A stretch of 64,000 nucleotides of DNA from positions 27,007,278 through 27,071,277 of the forward strand of contig OY987302.1 in NCBI GenBank assembly GCA_963920635.1, read 5' to 3'. Origin of the DNA: Pseudeuparius sepicola. Taxonomy: Eukaryota; Arthropoda; Insecta; Coleoptera; Anthribidae. This document shows positions 34,701 to 45,714 of this stretch, piece by piece. The translations under genes and the position numbers were made by a program. The notes under the pieces are model-generated. The model had not been told where the DNA came from. It worked only from the letters and a program-made list of their open reading frames with translations, and made no database searches. Position 1 is the stretch's first letter; every line of letters starts with the position of its first letter.

Positions 34701-35658
34701 TTTATAGAAAAACTGTTTAATCCAATGGATTCTACGTAAAAAGTGCGTATAAAGCGTTTTCAACGAAATATATAGGTTTAAAAACAAATGAGCTATGATA
34801 ATTGCAAAAATTTCAAAAACGCCCTGTATCTCCTAAAGTATTGGAGATATCAGAGATCTGTTTTGAGGATCGTAAATATCTCAAAAAATTAACTCATGAA
34901 CACCTCCTTGTTTTTTTCTATCTATACAAATAACGGAGATACCCCATAAAACCATCGAAAATGACTCAGTCTGTACTCTTCAATTTATTCACTACAGTGG
35001 ATTAATTTATTTTTTTAAATTTTGCTTTAACTGTATTTTTGCTAAAATACCTATAGACTAGCTGTTTCTCGGATCTATTGGACTTTCTAATGGTTTGTTT
35101 CGTTTCATATTAGTGTGGCATAGTGTGGTTTGTGGCATTTTGGGAGAGTGGGTTTCGCGGTTTTTGTCCACACAAGCCACATACATCAAAGTAACTTTAA
35201 CAGAAAGGAAAGTGTTATACTATTTCGAATTGAAAATCATGAAAATATTAAAACAAAATTATTATTAAAATACAAAAAAAAAAGAAATACAAATAAAAAA
35301 TATATCTATGTCAATAATTAAAAAAAAATAAATCATTGACCCGCCGCATCGCGTTTAGGCAGCGCTGCGCCAGCTTGTCTCGACAAGCTTTAAGCTTTAC
35401 ACGAAATAAATAATGCAAGACTCTTGCTAACAAGAGTCTTGGCAGCAAGACTCTTGCTATGGCAAGACTCTTGCTACGATGACGTCACTAAACAAAAAAT
35501 GCAAGAACAAGAAGTTGCAAGAAGTCTTGCTTGCAAGACAAGATTTTTTCCAGCAAGAGTCTGGCAAGACAAGAATGAATTTCATTTCTTGTCTTGCTTT
35601 GCAAGACAAGACAAGAATAGGTCTAGCAAGACAAGAAATCTTGTCTTGTGAAACACTA

Positions 35659-36500
35659 GTGTGAAGCGCAACCAAGCTATTTTCGTGAGCGGTAACGCTG
35701 ACAGAAAGGGGCTTGCAAGCAGAGGAAACGCAAAAATTGTGGGTTTTCGCCGCCAATTTTATTTCAAAAAGTACCTATTCAACCTAGCGGGTACTGCGGC
35801 GTCACATTGATATTTTATCAGTATAATTTTGTTTATTAATTTGAGGGAGTTTTTATTAATATTAATGGATTTATGAATGAAAAATCCAATTAAACACTTA
35901 CGTTTTTAACCACCAGTTAAGGCACAAGTTTTGGGTGTAAACTATATGCGTGTATAGTAAATGAAATGCACGTGGGGCAACGTGCGTATGCGCTTTGGAA
36001 GAAATTGTAGTCTTCTGCTACATTCACTGGCTAACAAGGAGTTGTATTTGCGAACTCGTCAAGTACCTATGCTGTCCAACCCAGGGCATAGATTGCGCGC
36101 GCGAAATTTGGAAGGACCCTTACATGTATCCCTTATAAACCCGCGGTTTAATTTTAATTCAAAATAAAAGCTTTGCAAAATAAAGTTTTCAAGATTTTGT
36201 ACAACTATGACAGACTCATGAATACAGGAAACATTATATAGAGAATTAAATACTATGAGAATTGAGGTTTTATTACAGATAGAACGGTGTACCTAAGCTA
36301 AAACGTTTAATAATTTACCTGAATATATAAAAATGATAAATAACTATAACTCAATTGTAATTTGTTTAAAAAAACACGTTCATAAGGTACAAAATAACAA
36401 TAACTCACTTTACATTGTCCGCCACTTTACATATTGTTGTATTCTCTAGGCCAGTGCTACAGGCACTGATTAGAGGATTTGTTAAGATTGCAATTGTATA
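35659..36500. other. No gene seen
   Basis: The first ~100 bp after the CAAGA element are CG-richer (AAGCGCAACC, GCGGTAACGCTG). The word GGTTGCGTTCACA just left of the element and TGTGAAGCGCAACC just right of it are near inverted copies. The plus-strand frame 35961-36167 has no recognised domain. Confidence 0.35.
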
Positions 36501-37275
36501 TACAGTGTGTCCACGGATAGAGTTCGGATAGGGTGTAAATGACAAAAAAATTTCGAGTTGATATTTGAGCTTCTGGGGATAAGCCCTGCTTGGTTTGAAA
36601 CTAATTTGTGACTTAATTTTAGTTACGAAAAATCACGTATGCCTTGGGAATTTTTAAAAATCTAATTTTCTACATCAGTAAAGTGCCCTTTCTGTAGGTT
36701 CTACGACAAAATGTTATTAAGGTAACTTGTTCAGAATGAAGAAATGAGTAGGTTTGCGAAATTTCGAAAGTCTAGGCCTACTTTGATTTTTTGGCATTTT
36801 TTCCCACTTTTCTTTAGAAAAGTGCACTTTGTGTAGCTTTCACATTAAAATGTTATTAAGAAAACTTGTTCACAATGAAAAACTGGATAGGTGTGAAAAA
36901 ATTCAAAAGCCTAGGTCTACTTTGATTTTTGTGCATCTTGATTTTTTCGCAAACCTACTCAGTGCACTTTTCTAGAGAAAAGTGGGAAAAAATTCCAAAA
37001 AATCGAAGTAGGCCTAGACTTTCGAAATTCTTTTCTTTCAGTTAGCTTCTCTTTAAGTTTCCTTAACAACATTTTGTCGTAAAACCTACAGAAAGGGCAC
37101 TTTACTGAAGTGGAAAATTAGATTTTTAAAAATTCCCAAGGCATACGTGATTTATCGAAAGTAAAATTACGTCACAAATTAGTTTCAAACTAAGCAGGGC
37201 TTATCCCCAGAAGCTCAAATTTCAAATTTTTTGTCATTTACACCCTATCGGAACTCTATCCGTGGTCACACTGTA
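36501..37275. mobile_element. Complete 775-bp TACAGTGTG foldback element
   Basis: The TIRs read TACAGTGTGTCCACGGATAG on the left and CTATCCGTGGTCACACTGTA on the right. Long imperfect inverted arms include CTTCTGGGGATAAGCCCTGC and the repeated AAAATGTTATTAAG. A truncated relative lies at 18330-19050. No transposase is present. Confidence 0.85.
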
Positions 37276-38316
37276 TGTTGTTTAAAAAAATGACAATTTA
37301 AGGATACATTTATCTTAAAACGTCGATTAACGATTAACTATTATTAACGGCTTGTATATTGGAGTGTATGATATGCCCAGAAACATTTTCTAGAACTTTT
37401 GTGTTTAGTATATTTTTTAAAAGTTAAGAAATTAAATGGGATGAAAACTTGTGTGGATCATCCTTTAAAAAGGCTGCCCTCATTCAACATCATCACCTAT
37501 TGAAGTATTCTCGAAAACTGGAACATGCGTACAAATGGAGGTTGGTCGTTGTGCCACCATCCGTTTTTACGAACACAAAGGAATGCTTAAGTCGCGTAAC
37601 TCTAAAAGGGGGGCCCATCTATATTGTAGAATGGACATCTGATAGCAATTAAAGGACCTAATCTCGGGGACTCCGTTATTATTATTATTAATCTCGGCAC
37701 ATATATTCATAAAAAAAGGTTCGGCCGGCAAGAGGAAACAATGTGAGCGTCACCCTTTTTAGAGAGTAGGTATATGTCCGGCTCTAGATATAATAAAGGG
37801 CCATGGGATCCCAGCGGTGTGTGTGCATTAAACCGTTTAACCCTTTATCAATACAGTGGTCCGAGACTCATCTGCTCTTGACAAACAAAAATACGTGGGT
37901 TTTTGTAATAATTGTTTATGCCTGGTTACATATGGTCAACGGTGTGGAGAAATTACATAATTAATTTATTCAACAACTTTTTTGGTCTTTATAGGTAGCC
38001 GGCATGGCTTTAGAAATGAATTTGTATAGATCTACTATCGCAGTTGAATTTTGGGTCTGAAAAATAAGTTTTTTATTCAAGTTTTTTTTAATTAAGCCCA
38101 TTTTAGGGTGGACGGAATACACAAAAAAGATGATATATACCTCAGACAAACAAATAAACCAATAAACCTTGGTCATATTTTCTTCCGACGACATTTATTT
38201 TTTGAACATGTTAGTGATCTAGCCATGTCAATCTGGTCTACTTTCTCATAAAATGGCCTCCTTAGTTTTGAGATATAAAGTGATTTTTAAAATTACCATT
38301 TTCAGGCTTCCCCTTA
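37276..38316. other. Unassigned region with an ATT-tailed segment
   Basis: Positions 37441-37690 end in GGGGACTCCGTTATTATTATTATTA. The simple tail suggests the 3' end of a non-LTR retroelement, but the plus-strand frame 37449-37652 shows no domain that I recognise. The remainder is AT-rich with no gene. Confidence 0.35.
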
Positions 38317-39547
38317 TACAGGGTGTCCAACTTTAAAACTGTACAAATCCGTAAAATCTTCATTTTTGGAGATAATCGCCTAAACTTTTTTTTGTTCGAA
38401 AGACCTTCAAAAACCGCTTCTTTTGACCTTCCTGACATTTTCAAATTGCAAATCCAGAGCCGGCTGCCATTTTTTTATACCCCCGGTTTTCACGAAAAGC
38501 ATTTAGCGATTTTTTTATTTAAAATCTGACCCCACAACATTAATCAGAACACCCCAAAACCCCCATATACCAAATTTGAACAAAAAATATACAGGGAGTT
38601 CCATTCTGTGGGGGGTCAAATTTGAGCAAAATAGGAATTTTAAAGAGATCTGGCGAGTCAAGGGTGCCATGGAATCCCTTCAAAACAGTTGAATAGTCAA
38701 CAAGACCACTCAAAATATTGATGTGAAAAGATTTAGTAGAAAAATATACAGGGTATTTTTCTTTGAGCCATCTCAAAATTCTGAAATTTTATGAAACTTA
38801 TACGGATCAAGAGTGCTCTGGAATCATTGAAAAAATATTGATAAACACAAAAGTAATGTTTTTCTTTACAAAACGCCAACTAACAAATAAAAACAATTTA
38901 AATTATTGGAGCTTTCTTAAGAAAGTCACTGTCTAAGATGATACATTTTCTCTGCGTTTCCTGTTGTGACGCACCAGCCACCTTAACTGATATAGACTTA
39001 CTGACTGGCAGGCTTCTGTATTTTTCAGATTTGGTTTGTTTATGGTGTGTGGAGCGATTTTGATATACTCGATTTTTGACCCGTATAAAGTTCCAAAAAT
39101 TCAGTAATTTGAGATGGCACAGATAAAAACACTCTGTATATTTTATATTGGACCAATTGGACCAATACCTTGAGTGGTCCTATTGACCATTCAACTGTTT
39201 TGAGGGGATTCCATGGCACACATGACTTGGCAGATGTCTTTAAAATTCGTATTTTGCCCAACTTTGACACCCTGCAGAATGGAACTCCCTGAGTATTTTT
39301 TATTCAAATTTGGTATATAGGGGTTTTTGGGTGTTCTGATTAATGCTGTGGGGTCAGATTTTAAATAAAAAAATTGCTAAATGGTTTTCGTGAAAATCGG
39401 GGGTATAAAAAAAGTCGCTGCCGGCCCTGAATTTGCATTTTGAAAATGGCAGGAAGATCGAAAGAAGGAGTTTTTGAAGGCCTTTCCAACAAAAAAAGTT
39501 TAGGCTTTTATCTAAAAAAATGAAGTTATAAAGTTGGACACCCTGTA
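38317..39547. mobile_element. 1.23-kb TACAGGGTGTCCAACTT element with a shared core
   Basis: The TIRs TACAGGGTGTCCAACTT and AAGTTGGACACCCTGTA bound inverted arms of about 450 bp. The inner part from about 38491 to 39392 matches the core of the element at 28532-29623, including words such as CAAAACCCCCA and TACAGGGAGTTC. The outer ~175 bp on each side are unrelated to that element. The boundary is near ACGAAAA(C/G)CATTT in both. No transposase was found. Confidence 0.85.
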
Positions 39548-40748
39548 TATAGCAAAAATGTCATAAATTAGGATGAGTTCTCCCTTAAAGTATTAATGCA
39601 CTTAGAGTATTTTAAATTTAATGTAATTTGCGGTACTAAATCAACAGGTTGGATATCAAATTTGAAATAAATATGGGGAAATTCAGAATTTAGCCATATT
39701 TTAAGGGCGAATGCGCATCGTCATTTATAATATTTTTTCTATAAATAAAGTATACACGAAAAGGTTTCAATTTCGAAACAACAGGAATCCAAAATGCAAA
39801 ATTGAAAGTTTCATGGTCGAATATCCTCCAAACGGCTGGACTAAATGTATAGCATCGGCAAAATCGTAAAAAGGTGAATTTTGAAAATAGAAAAATATAT
39901 AGGATGTTCTATTTAAAAAAGACATAGTTATATAATATCTCTGTTACTCTCTGTTAAATTGTTTTTTAAAAATGCATTCCAATGGCCCTATAGAAACCCT
40001 ACAACTTTTCTATTTAGTTTTTTCTAGCTCCATAAATAAAAAGTTTTTAGGGGTAATCTACATAACTTGACCAACCTGTACCTACAATCTCGGCACATAT
40101 TACACTGTGTGGATGCTTTTTGCCAGGCCACGTTGCTGTCGGAAAACTATTTACAACAAAATAACGATCTTGATCCTGATTGGTTTCACCAATTTAGAAA
40201 AATAATTATGTGCGGTGGAGCTATTTAGTTTTCCGCCAAAGCATTGAGTAAAGGAATATGAAGATAAACACTCTTTAAGCGGCGACTTTTATGGTTTCAG
40301 TTGAGATTTATGGCGCAGATGTATAGGTAGGTACATAGAGAGGTCGAACGCCCAGATGTTCTTCGTGAGCAATGAGCACAAGTAGTATTACTTATAGGTC
40401 TAGAATTGCTGATGTAAGAAATAATTTCAAAATTACCTATATTTAATTCAGGGAATAGGTGTGTTCACTAATTTCCAGTTGTATTCAAAATCGATAGATC
40501 TAGAACCTAGAAAAACATGATATTTGTCAATCATAAAACAGCTTCAAATAAAATTCTCACCGAAGTCACAGATAACCCGAAATAAATGCTAAATAGAATC
40601 AGCGAATTTGGAGCGGCTAAACAAACGGGTAGGACGAGTACCTATACGTCACTGTTGTCCACGACACACGACACTCTGCATAATGCCGCTATAATCCGCA
40701 ACTTTATGGCGTCTATTGTCAAAATACAGAAACTAGTTATGTATTGTA
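39548..40748. other. No gene seen
   Basis: AT-rich sequence. TATAGGATGTTC at 39898 loosely resembles a diverged TIR, but no partner was found. Confidence 0.35.
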
Positions 40749-41369
40749 TACAGGGTGCCCCATATGTATGGAATAATGCTTATATCTTCTTAGTCTTCTT
40801 AATATAAAAATATATTTAGAAAAATTTTTTTTAAATAAAACTTACAGTTTGATCTATTCTGCACAATCCTATCAAGTCGATTTTGGTTCTTTTCTTTTAG
40901 CTTTTCTTATAAAAAAATTCTCATTGGTCGATAAATTTAATCAGTAGGTATTTTCTGTCCTGCAAGTTAAAATGGTACATTTAACTGAATTCGAAAGATT
41001 TACCATTCTCATTATGGCAGAACCATCAAACAATTTTAATGTAGCATATTTTTTGCCTCCATCGAGTTTACTGATAACGCATCGGAAAAAATAAAAATAA
41101 TTTATTTTTCAAAATTTTCCTTATGTAACCTATAGATTTTTTATGCTGTTGTATGCAGAATAAGTAGCTGATTCCAAATATCGATTGAAAAATATATGAT
41201 ACCATTTGAAAAAAAAAAAACAACCACATTATGACAGGTAAAACAAAATCGACTTTATAGGATTATGCAGAATAGGTCACACCGTAAGTTTTATTTAAAC
41301 CATTTTTTTTCTAAATATGTTTTTTAAGAAGATATAAGCATTATTCCACACATATGGGGCACCCTGTAT
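40749..41369. mobile_element. 621-bp TACAGGGTGCCCCATATGT element
   Basis: The TIRs TACAGGGTGCCCCATATGTA and the inverse CATATGGGGCACCCTGTA are followed by matching ATTCC, ATAATGCTTATATCTTCTTA words, giving arms of about 130 bp. TA flanks are present on both sides. The interior keeps the start of a transposase frame, so this is an internal-deletion derivative of a formerly autonomous transposon. Confidence 0.85.
40972..41094 (+). pseudogene. N-terminal scrap of a Tc1/mariner-type transposase
   Basis: An ATG at 40972 opens a 40-codon frame beginning MVHLTEFERFTILIM, which matches the usual start (LT..ER..IL.M) of the helix-turn-helix domain in arthropod IS630/Tc1/mariner-like transposases. After about 15 residues the similarity ends, and a stop occurs at 41092. 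Its position inside intact TIRs ties those TIRs to that transposase lineage. The similarity is short, so it is suggestive but not certain. Confidence 0.5.
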
Positions 41370-41546
41370 ATGTATACAATATTATATATACATGTGTATA
41401 TGTTATTCGCAATAGCCGAAATCGGCCACTGCCCGAATTATCTGCTCACAATTCGTTGTGGGTACGTTTATTTACCCACCATGCATTTACACTAGGTACC
41501 TTTTTTGCGAACAGTAAGTAAAACAAACTAACCAGAATTCGTTGTG

Positions 41547-41660
41547 GGCAAATTATGTTACCCATGTGAAATAAGATTTCGTGTGATTTTTTGCTTTGTG
41601 GAGCTTTACTTTTACCACGTCGCGTTGTGGCTATTGCAATTTGCCCAGAATCCAGAATCC
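41547..41660. repeat. Inverted-repeat partner of 45160-45290
   Basis: About 110 bp, including AGCTTTACTTTT and GGGCAAATTATGTTACC, recur inverted at 45160-45290 (GTAAAGCTCCACAAAGCAAAA). They face each other across 3.5 kb that holds the hAT element, a palindrome and the GTGTTA-rich element. They may be the arms of an old large element later filled by insertions. Confidence 0.6.
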
Positions 41661-41687
41661 GACTCTAATAAAACAAACAGTACGTAA

Positions 41688-42629
41688 CACGGGCGTAGCC
41701 AGGATTTAGTTTTGGGGGGGGGTTTAGTTTGAGATGTCAATAAAACAACAAAAATATACTTACATGAAATTTAATATCTATATATTCATCCGAAAAACTA
41801 CGACATATTTATAAAGTTCTTAACTTTAAATGAAATGGATAAATTAATTTCGTTCCTCTGCGCTAAATCTAAAACCATTAAAGAAGAAATCTTCGGCTTT
41901 TTCTTTTAAATATATCTATATCTTCATCTGCATGAATTTCTGTTCCATAGTGAATGTTCATTAACCATTAAGTCTGTTTTCACTTGTAGTGTTTCGTAAA
42001 TAGTTTTTCAGTCTCCTTAGGCTCGAGAAAGACCTTTCTGGGGTAGCAGTGGATACAAGAATGGTAGCCAAGATTTGTAGTAATGTGTAAATATTAGGAT
42101 AAAGGTTTTTATCGCACATATCTAGGCATTCCAAACTAGATTTCGGGGTAGGCAGTCTTCTTATCAGCATGCAAGGTAGCTGAAGCTTTGATAGCTAAAT
42201 CCAAATTTGTTTCTTTATTAGAAACCCCTTGACCTTGACTACGCCACTTTTTCCAGTAGTCCATACCTTTAGGTTTATCACCCTTCCTTTTTTCCCCTCC
42301 ATTTTTCGACAGTAATAATGATTCACGTATCTATCCTTAACAAGGTCATCGAATAACAGTGCACTAAAATTACTCACTTACACGGTACACTTAATTCTCT
42401 TCACTATTCGTTCACCACTTTTCACTTTTATTCGCTTCGAGTTCGCATGGAACAATACTGCCGTAAGCGCGGTCACGCGCCGCGGCGCCGCTTATATAGC
42501 AGCCCAGTAGCCGTCTTAACTCTTCACTCCTCGTATTTTTTCGGTATAATATTAGGTAATATTTTGCTTATTTCGGGGGGGGGGGGGGTTGAACCCCCGA
42601 AACCCCCCCCCCCCTTGGCTACGCCCGTG
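41688..42629. mobile_element. 942-bp hAT element with perfect 8-bp target duplication
   Basis: The termini CACGGGCGTAGCCA and TGGCTACGCCCGTG are inverted copies. GTACGTAA occurs exactly on both sides (41680-41687 and 42630-42637), the 8-bp duplication typical of hAT. The subterminal regions contain G/C homopolymer runs. The right side includes a very CG-rich stretch (about 42463-42495) followed by TATATAG, perhaps the old promoter. Only the end of the transposase frame survives, so it is non-autonomous. Confidence 0.95.
41890..42170 (-). pseudogene. hAT transposase C-terminal dimerisation domain (relic)
   Basis: The minus-strand frame from 42170 reads LECLDMCDKNLYPNIYTLL, then ILVSTATPERSFSSLRRLKN and YLRNTTSENRLNG. 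This is the conserved C-terminal dimerisation domain of hAT transposases (the STA..ERSFS.L...K...R..m...RL block). After a stop near 41960 a one-base shift continues with LMNIHYGTEIH, a common tail in these proteins. The N-terminal BED finger and the catalytic core are missing, and the frame just upstream (42195-42377) is not recognisable. The element therefore cannot move by itself. Confidence 0.9.
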
Positions 42630-42731
42630 GTACGTAAGTACACCAAAATAGGGAAACTAAATGATATTTATTCTTCGATAGCTAAAACAAAACAATAGAT
42701 ATCTAAAAAACTAACGTTACTTATTTTATTT

Positions 42732-43184
42732 ATTTCTAAATAATGCGATTTTCTGACCTGTGATCCTGTGACACTATTACATGGCTACACGCCATAGGAG
42801 TTAACCTAATTCCAAGATGTTACTAACATAAGCATATCCCTGCACTACTATTGGTCAGATTTTAAACTAGAGGGAAAATCTACCCCATCAATAACGTTCA
42901 GAGTTGAGAATTCAAAAATTTAAGTTGGCAACGTGTACAATATGGCTTCCACTTGATTTTCTAAAAAATTGTATGCGCAATACGTAGAAGCACATTCTAT
43001 CTACTCTTTTTCTCAACTCGGAAAGTCATTGGTAGGTTTTTCCGCTATTTTAAAATCTGACCAATATAGCAGTGCATTTATTTATGTGTTGGTAACATTT
43101 TGGAATTCGATCAATTCCAGTGGCGTGTAGCCATCTAATAGGGTCACAGGATCGCAGGTCAGAAAATCGCGATTATTTAGAAAT
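42732..43184. repeat. 453-bp palindromic foldback element
   Basis: ATTTCTAAATAATGCGATTT at the left is mirrored at the right. The arms of about 185 bp share ATGGCTACACGCCA and TGGTCAGATTTTAAA and fold over a centre near 42955. Arm identity is perhaps 80 percent by eye, so it is older than several others here. Confidence 0.75.
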
Positions 43185-43311
43185 TACCTACAAATGTTTA
43201 TATAAAATTAACTTAGGGTTGTGCAGTGTGCAAATTATGAATTGTTCAATATAAAACACAGAATGTTAAGTCTATTTTTTCAAATTTAATTTCTCGATAT
43301 GCAGTAAAAAA

Positions 43312-43954
43312 TCCGGTGTTAAATTTGACACGAAAAGTGGTCTATATAAGTCCACACCATATCTGGTAAATTTTACACCTTCTTTTTTGGTCAATTTCAC
43401 CAAATGTTCTGGTGTCAATGAGAACTATGCTGGTGTGAATATTTAACATGGCGTTGTGTAAGATTAACACCGTGTTGTGTAACTTTTACATGCAATTTGG
43501 TCAAAATAGTGTAATTTAATTTATTTGGTATTTAAGAAGAACACCGTGTTGTGTAACTTTAACACGCAATTTGCTCAAAATGGTGTAATTTAATTTATTT
43601 GGTATTCCCCTTTTCTTCTTATTTCTCTCTTATAGTTTTATATGTACTTTATTTTAAAGAAATTTCAAATGTCATTGATAAATTCAAATTAAGGAAATGT
43701 GTTACTTGTAAAAATAAAATAAAACTAAAAGAAAAGAAGCTGTATGAACCTGGCATAATATGTGCTTGGTCTTCAACTTAAATTATTTGTACGAAATAAT
43801 TAACCGTTCTAATAAGTAAAGAAAATACTTTATTTCAGTTCCAAAATAAATGAACGATTCCTTACAAATAGGTCTAAAAATATCAACATTTTCTTTCTTA
43901 AAGCTATAAATAAATATTCATTTTCACAGCCAAAAATATTTGGTTATCAAAAAG

Positions 43955-44032
<78 letters not shown>

Positions 44033-45023
44033 GAATTCGTAAGAAAAGTGTACCTAACCACAAACACAATAAATGCTTTATGTTAGGAGGATATTTATAC
44101 TTGTACTGCAAAAGAGCATTTTCTTTCAAATTCGTACATTTTGATGCGACCAAACTATTTCGTACAAATTCTCATACAAGTACCTAGCTGTTGCCTTACA
44201 GAATTGTCCGTGTGGCGTGTGGGACAAAAATAAACTTCAAACGTTGCGACACAGCGATTTAGTTAGATAGGCCTGTTCTCACAAGCACAAGCAGGTCCGA
44301 ACTAAGTCGCTCCGAACAAGCAGGAATCAAAACAATCAGAACAGTCAGATAATTTAAAATCCGTCAATCAGGTTCGCGACTGGTTTCTGATTGCGGTGAA
44401 AACAATTTTTTTTATCAACCCAGTCGATGAGTATAGGTTAGGGGCTAGCACCTCGGCTATCACACAGTACCTTTCGTCGTCACATCTGCATATTCGCCTG
44501 TCGTTTTAATCCATCTGGCTCACTATGAAATTTTATTTTACATCACAACACCATTTTTGCACTATCGGTCGGTAGAATCACTTTTATAACTATTATATGC
44601 GCCACGCGGTCGGGTCACACGTCACACAAACTGATAAGCTCCGCCGCGCAACACCTTTGACAAACAACTGATGCCATGGCTTCGAATGTCTAAGATTTTA
44701 CACCCATAACTGGTGAAATACCTTCCCTCTCTCATCTACCTAACACGAACTTGTGTTAATACGTTCAATTTGACACAGCTTAGTGCTAAGGGACACCGAA
44801 TGGTGTTAAGGAACACCGCGTGGTGTGAACAAACACGAAGCCGTGTTAGAAATATAAAAAAATACACCCCCAAATGTTAAAATTAACGAATTTGCTGTAG
44901 TGTGAATTTTACCAAATGAGGTTTGGTTAAGATATTTGGAATCAACCAATTTTCGTGCCAAATTTTCACCAAATTTCTTTCACCACTTACACGAAGAGGA
45001 TTTACACAGATTTTTTTTTACTG
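43312..45023. mobile_element. 1.7-kb CAGTAAAAAA element rich in GTGTTA words
   Basis: The left end CAGTAAAAAATCCGGTGTTA and the inverse of the right end (CAGTAAAAAAAAATCTGTGT) are similar. GTGTTA, TAACAC and GGTGT words recur many times near both ends, including a direct pair of 74-bp units at 43467-43610. The middle carries a TA microsatellite and a CG-richer stretch (44560-44680). No transposase was recognised and no target duplication is clear. I infer a non-autonomous DNA transposon with subterminal binding-site repeats. Confidence 0.6.
43956..44031. repeat. (TA)n microsatellite
   Basis: About 75 bp of uninterrupted TA repeats. The poly-isoleucine/tyrosine frame over it is not a gene. 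Confidence 0.98.
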
Positions 45024-45159
45024 TGCAATACCCTATAAGAAAATATCGCCTATGATTTGCGTATAACAATGGCGGATTCTTGAAAGTTTGAGCATGTTGT
45101 ATGCTCATTCTCTCTACTTCTTTCTCTGGTTAGAAATTGTCGCTAGGCTGTCAACGATC

Positions 45160-45290
45160 GTACTTTCGCATTCTGGGTAGAGCGTTATAGCCGCAACCTG
45201 ACGTGGACAAAAGTAAAGCTCCACAAAGCAAAAAAATAGCGGGATATCTTATTTCGCGTTGTAGGTAACATAATTTGCCAAAAATGCATT
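45160..45290. repeat. Inverted-repeat partner of 41547-41660
   Basis: This is the inverted counterpart of 41547-41660; both hold the words AAGTAAAGCTCCACAAAGC and GGTAACATAATTTGCC. Its right edge coincides with the end of the gypsy relic. Confidence 0.6.
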
Positions 45291-45714
45291 CTGTTTAGTA
45301 ATTCCGACTTATCTCACTGAACTTTTAAGTTTGCTTGTTTTAGTCTGTCAAAAACTGATTTTAGTCTAAAAATGTGTTTTTGCAAAAAAGTTTTAAAATT
45401 GATGATGTAGTCGAGATAAGCTAGACACATTTCGTTGGCTAATCCTCAGGACAATGTATATCACTCTTTGAAAGGTAGGTACCGAAGGCATTTTTGAGTC
45501 CGAAAAGCATTCTAACAAACTGAAAATGTCCGCCAATAGTGAAAAAAGTTGTTTTTGAAGCGATATTTTTTTCTATGGGTATCTGGTGAAAACCGGATGC
45601 GAGGTCTAGTGTAGTGAAATAATTTGCTCTACCTAGCCTGTCAAGAATGTCAGTAATATTTGGGAGTGGGTACTTGTCGTCTATGGTTTGTTCATTTCAA
45701 CGTCTGAAGTTATA
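45290..45714 (-). pseudogene. Ty3/gypsy reverse transcriptase relic
   Basis: On the minus strand the frame begins with NFRR, a stop and NEQTIDDKYPLPNITDIL, then DRLGRANYFTTLDLASGFHQ, GGHFQFVRMLFGLKNAFGT, and after frame changes CLAYLDYIINF, RLKSVFDRLKQANLKVQ and DKSELL. These are consecutive blocks of a Ty3/gypsy reverse transcriptase. The active-site YLDD has become YLDY, and stops and frameshifts are present. The fragment starts abruptly where a TIR element (45715-47212) is inserted. Across that element the upstream homology is Gag, not protease, so the protease and the first part of RT are deleted. It is not the same fragment as the one at 1291. Confidence 0.88.

Larger units (their letters stand above)
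33613..34976. mobile_element. Large palindrome nested in the CAAGA element
   Basis: GTACAGACTGAGTCATTTTC at 33613 is mirrored by the inverted end at 34976. The inner arms (34390-34630 and 34700-34925) are near-perfect inverted copies. The left arm is broken by a separate TIR element (33665-34389), and a short hairpin of the 4395 family lies at the centre. Without the insertion, the palindrome would be about 640 bp. Confidence 0.85.
33082..35658. mobile_element. CAAGA-rich TIR element, copy 1, with a nested insertion
   Basis: The ends are TAGTGTTTCACAAGAC and its inverse GTCTTGTGAAACACTA. Within ~170 bp of the left end and ~240 bp of the right end the words GCAAGA, CAAGACAAGA and their inverses are repeated dozens of times, forming many local hairpins. 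The AT-rich middle matches the complete copy at 61414-62572 except for a 1.36-kb palindromic insertion (33613-34976). Repeated subterminal words and a YARNG-type terminus suggest a hAT-like non-autonomous element. Open frames here merely read through the CAAGA repeats. Confidence 0.75.

Noticed and set aside
33082..35658. CACTA-type transposon because of TAGTG...CACTA ends
   Set aside because: The order is reversed: CACTA elements start CACTA and end TAGTG. No 3-bp duplication is seen either.
35424..35756. Overlapping open frames on both strands across the CAAGA blocks
   Set aside because: Dense short inverted words keep several frames open by chance. No domain or start context supports coding.
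43947..44153. Frame with alternating isoleucine and tyrosine
   Set aside because: Produced by the TA microsatellite.
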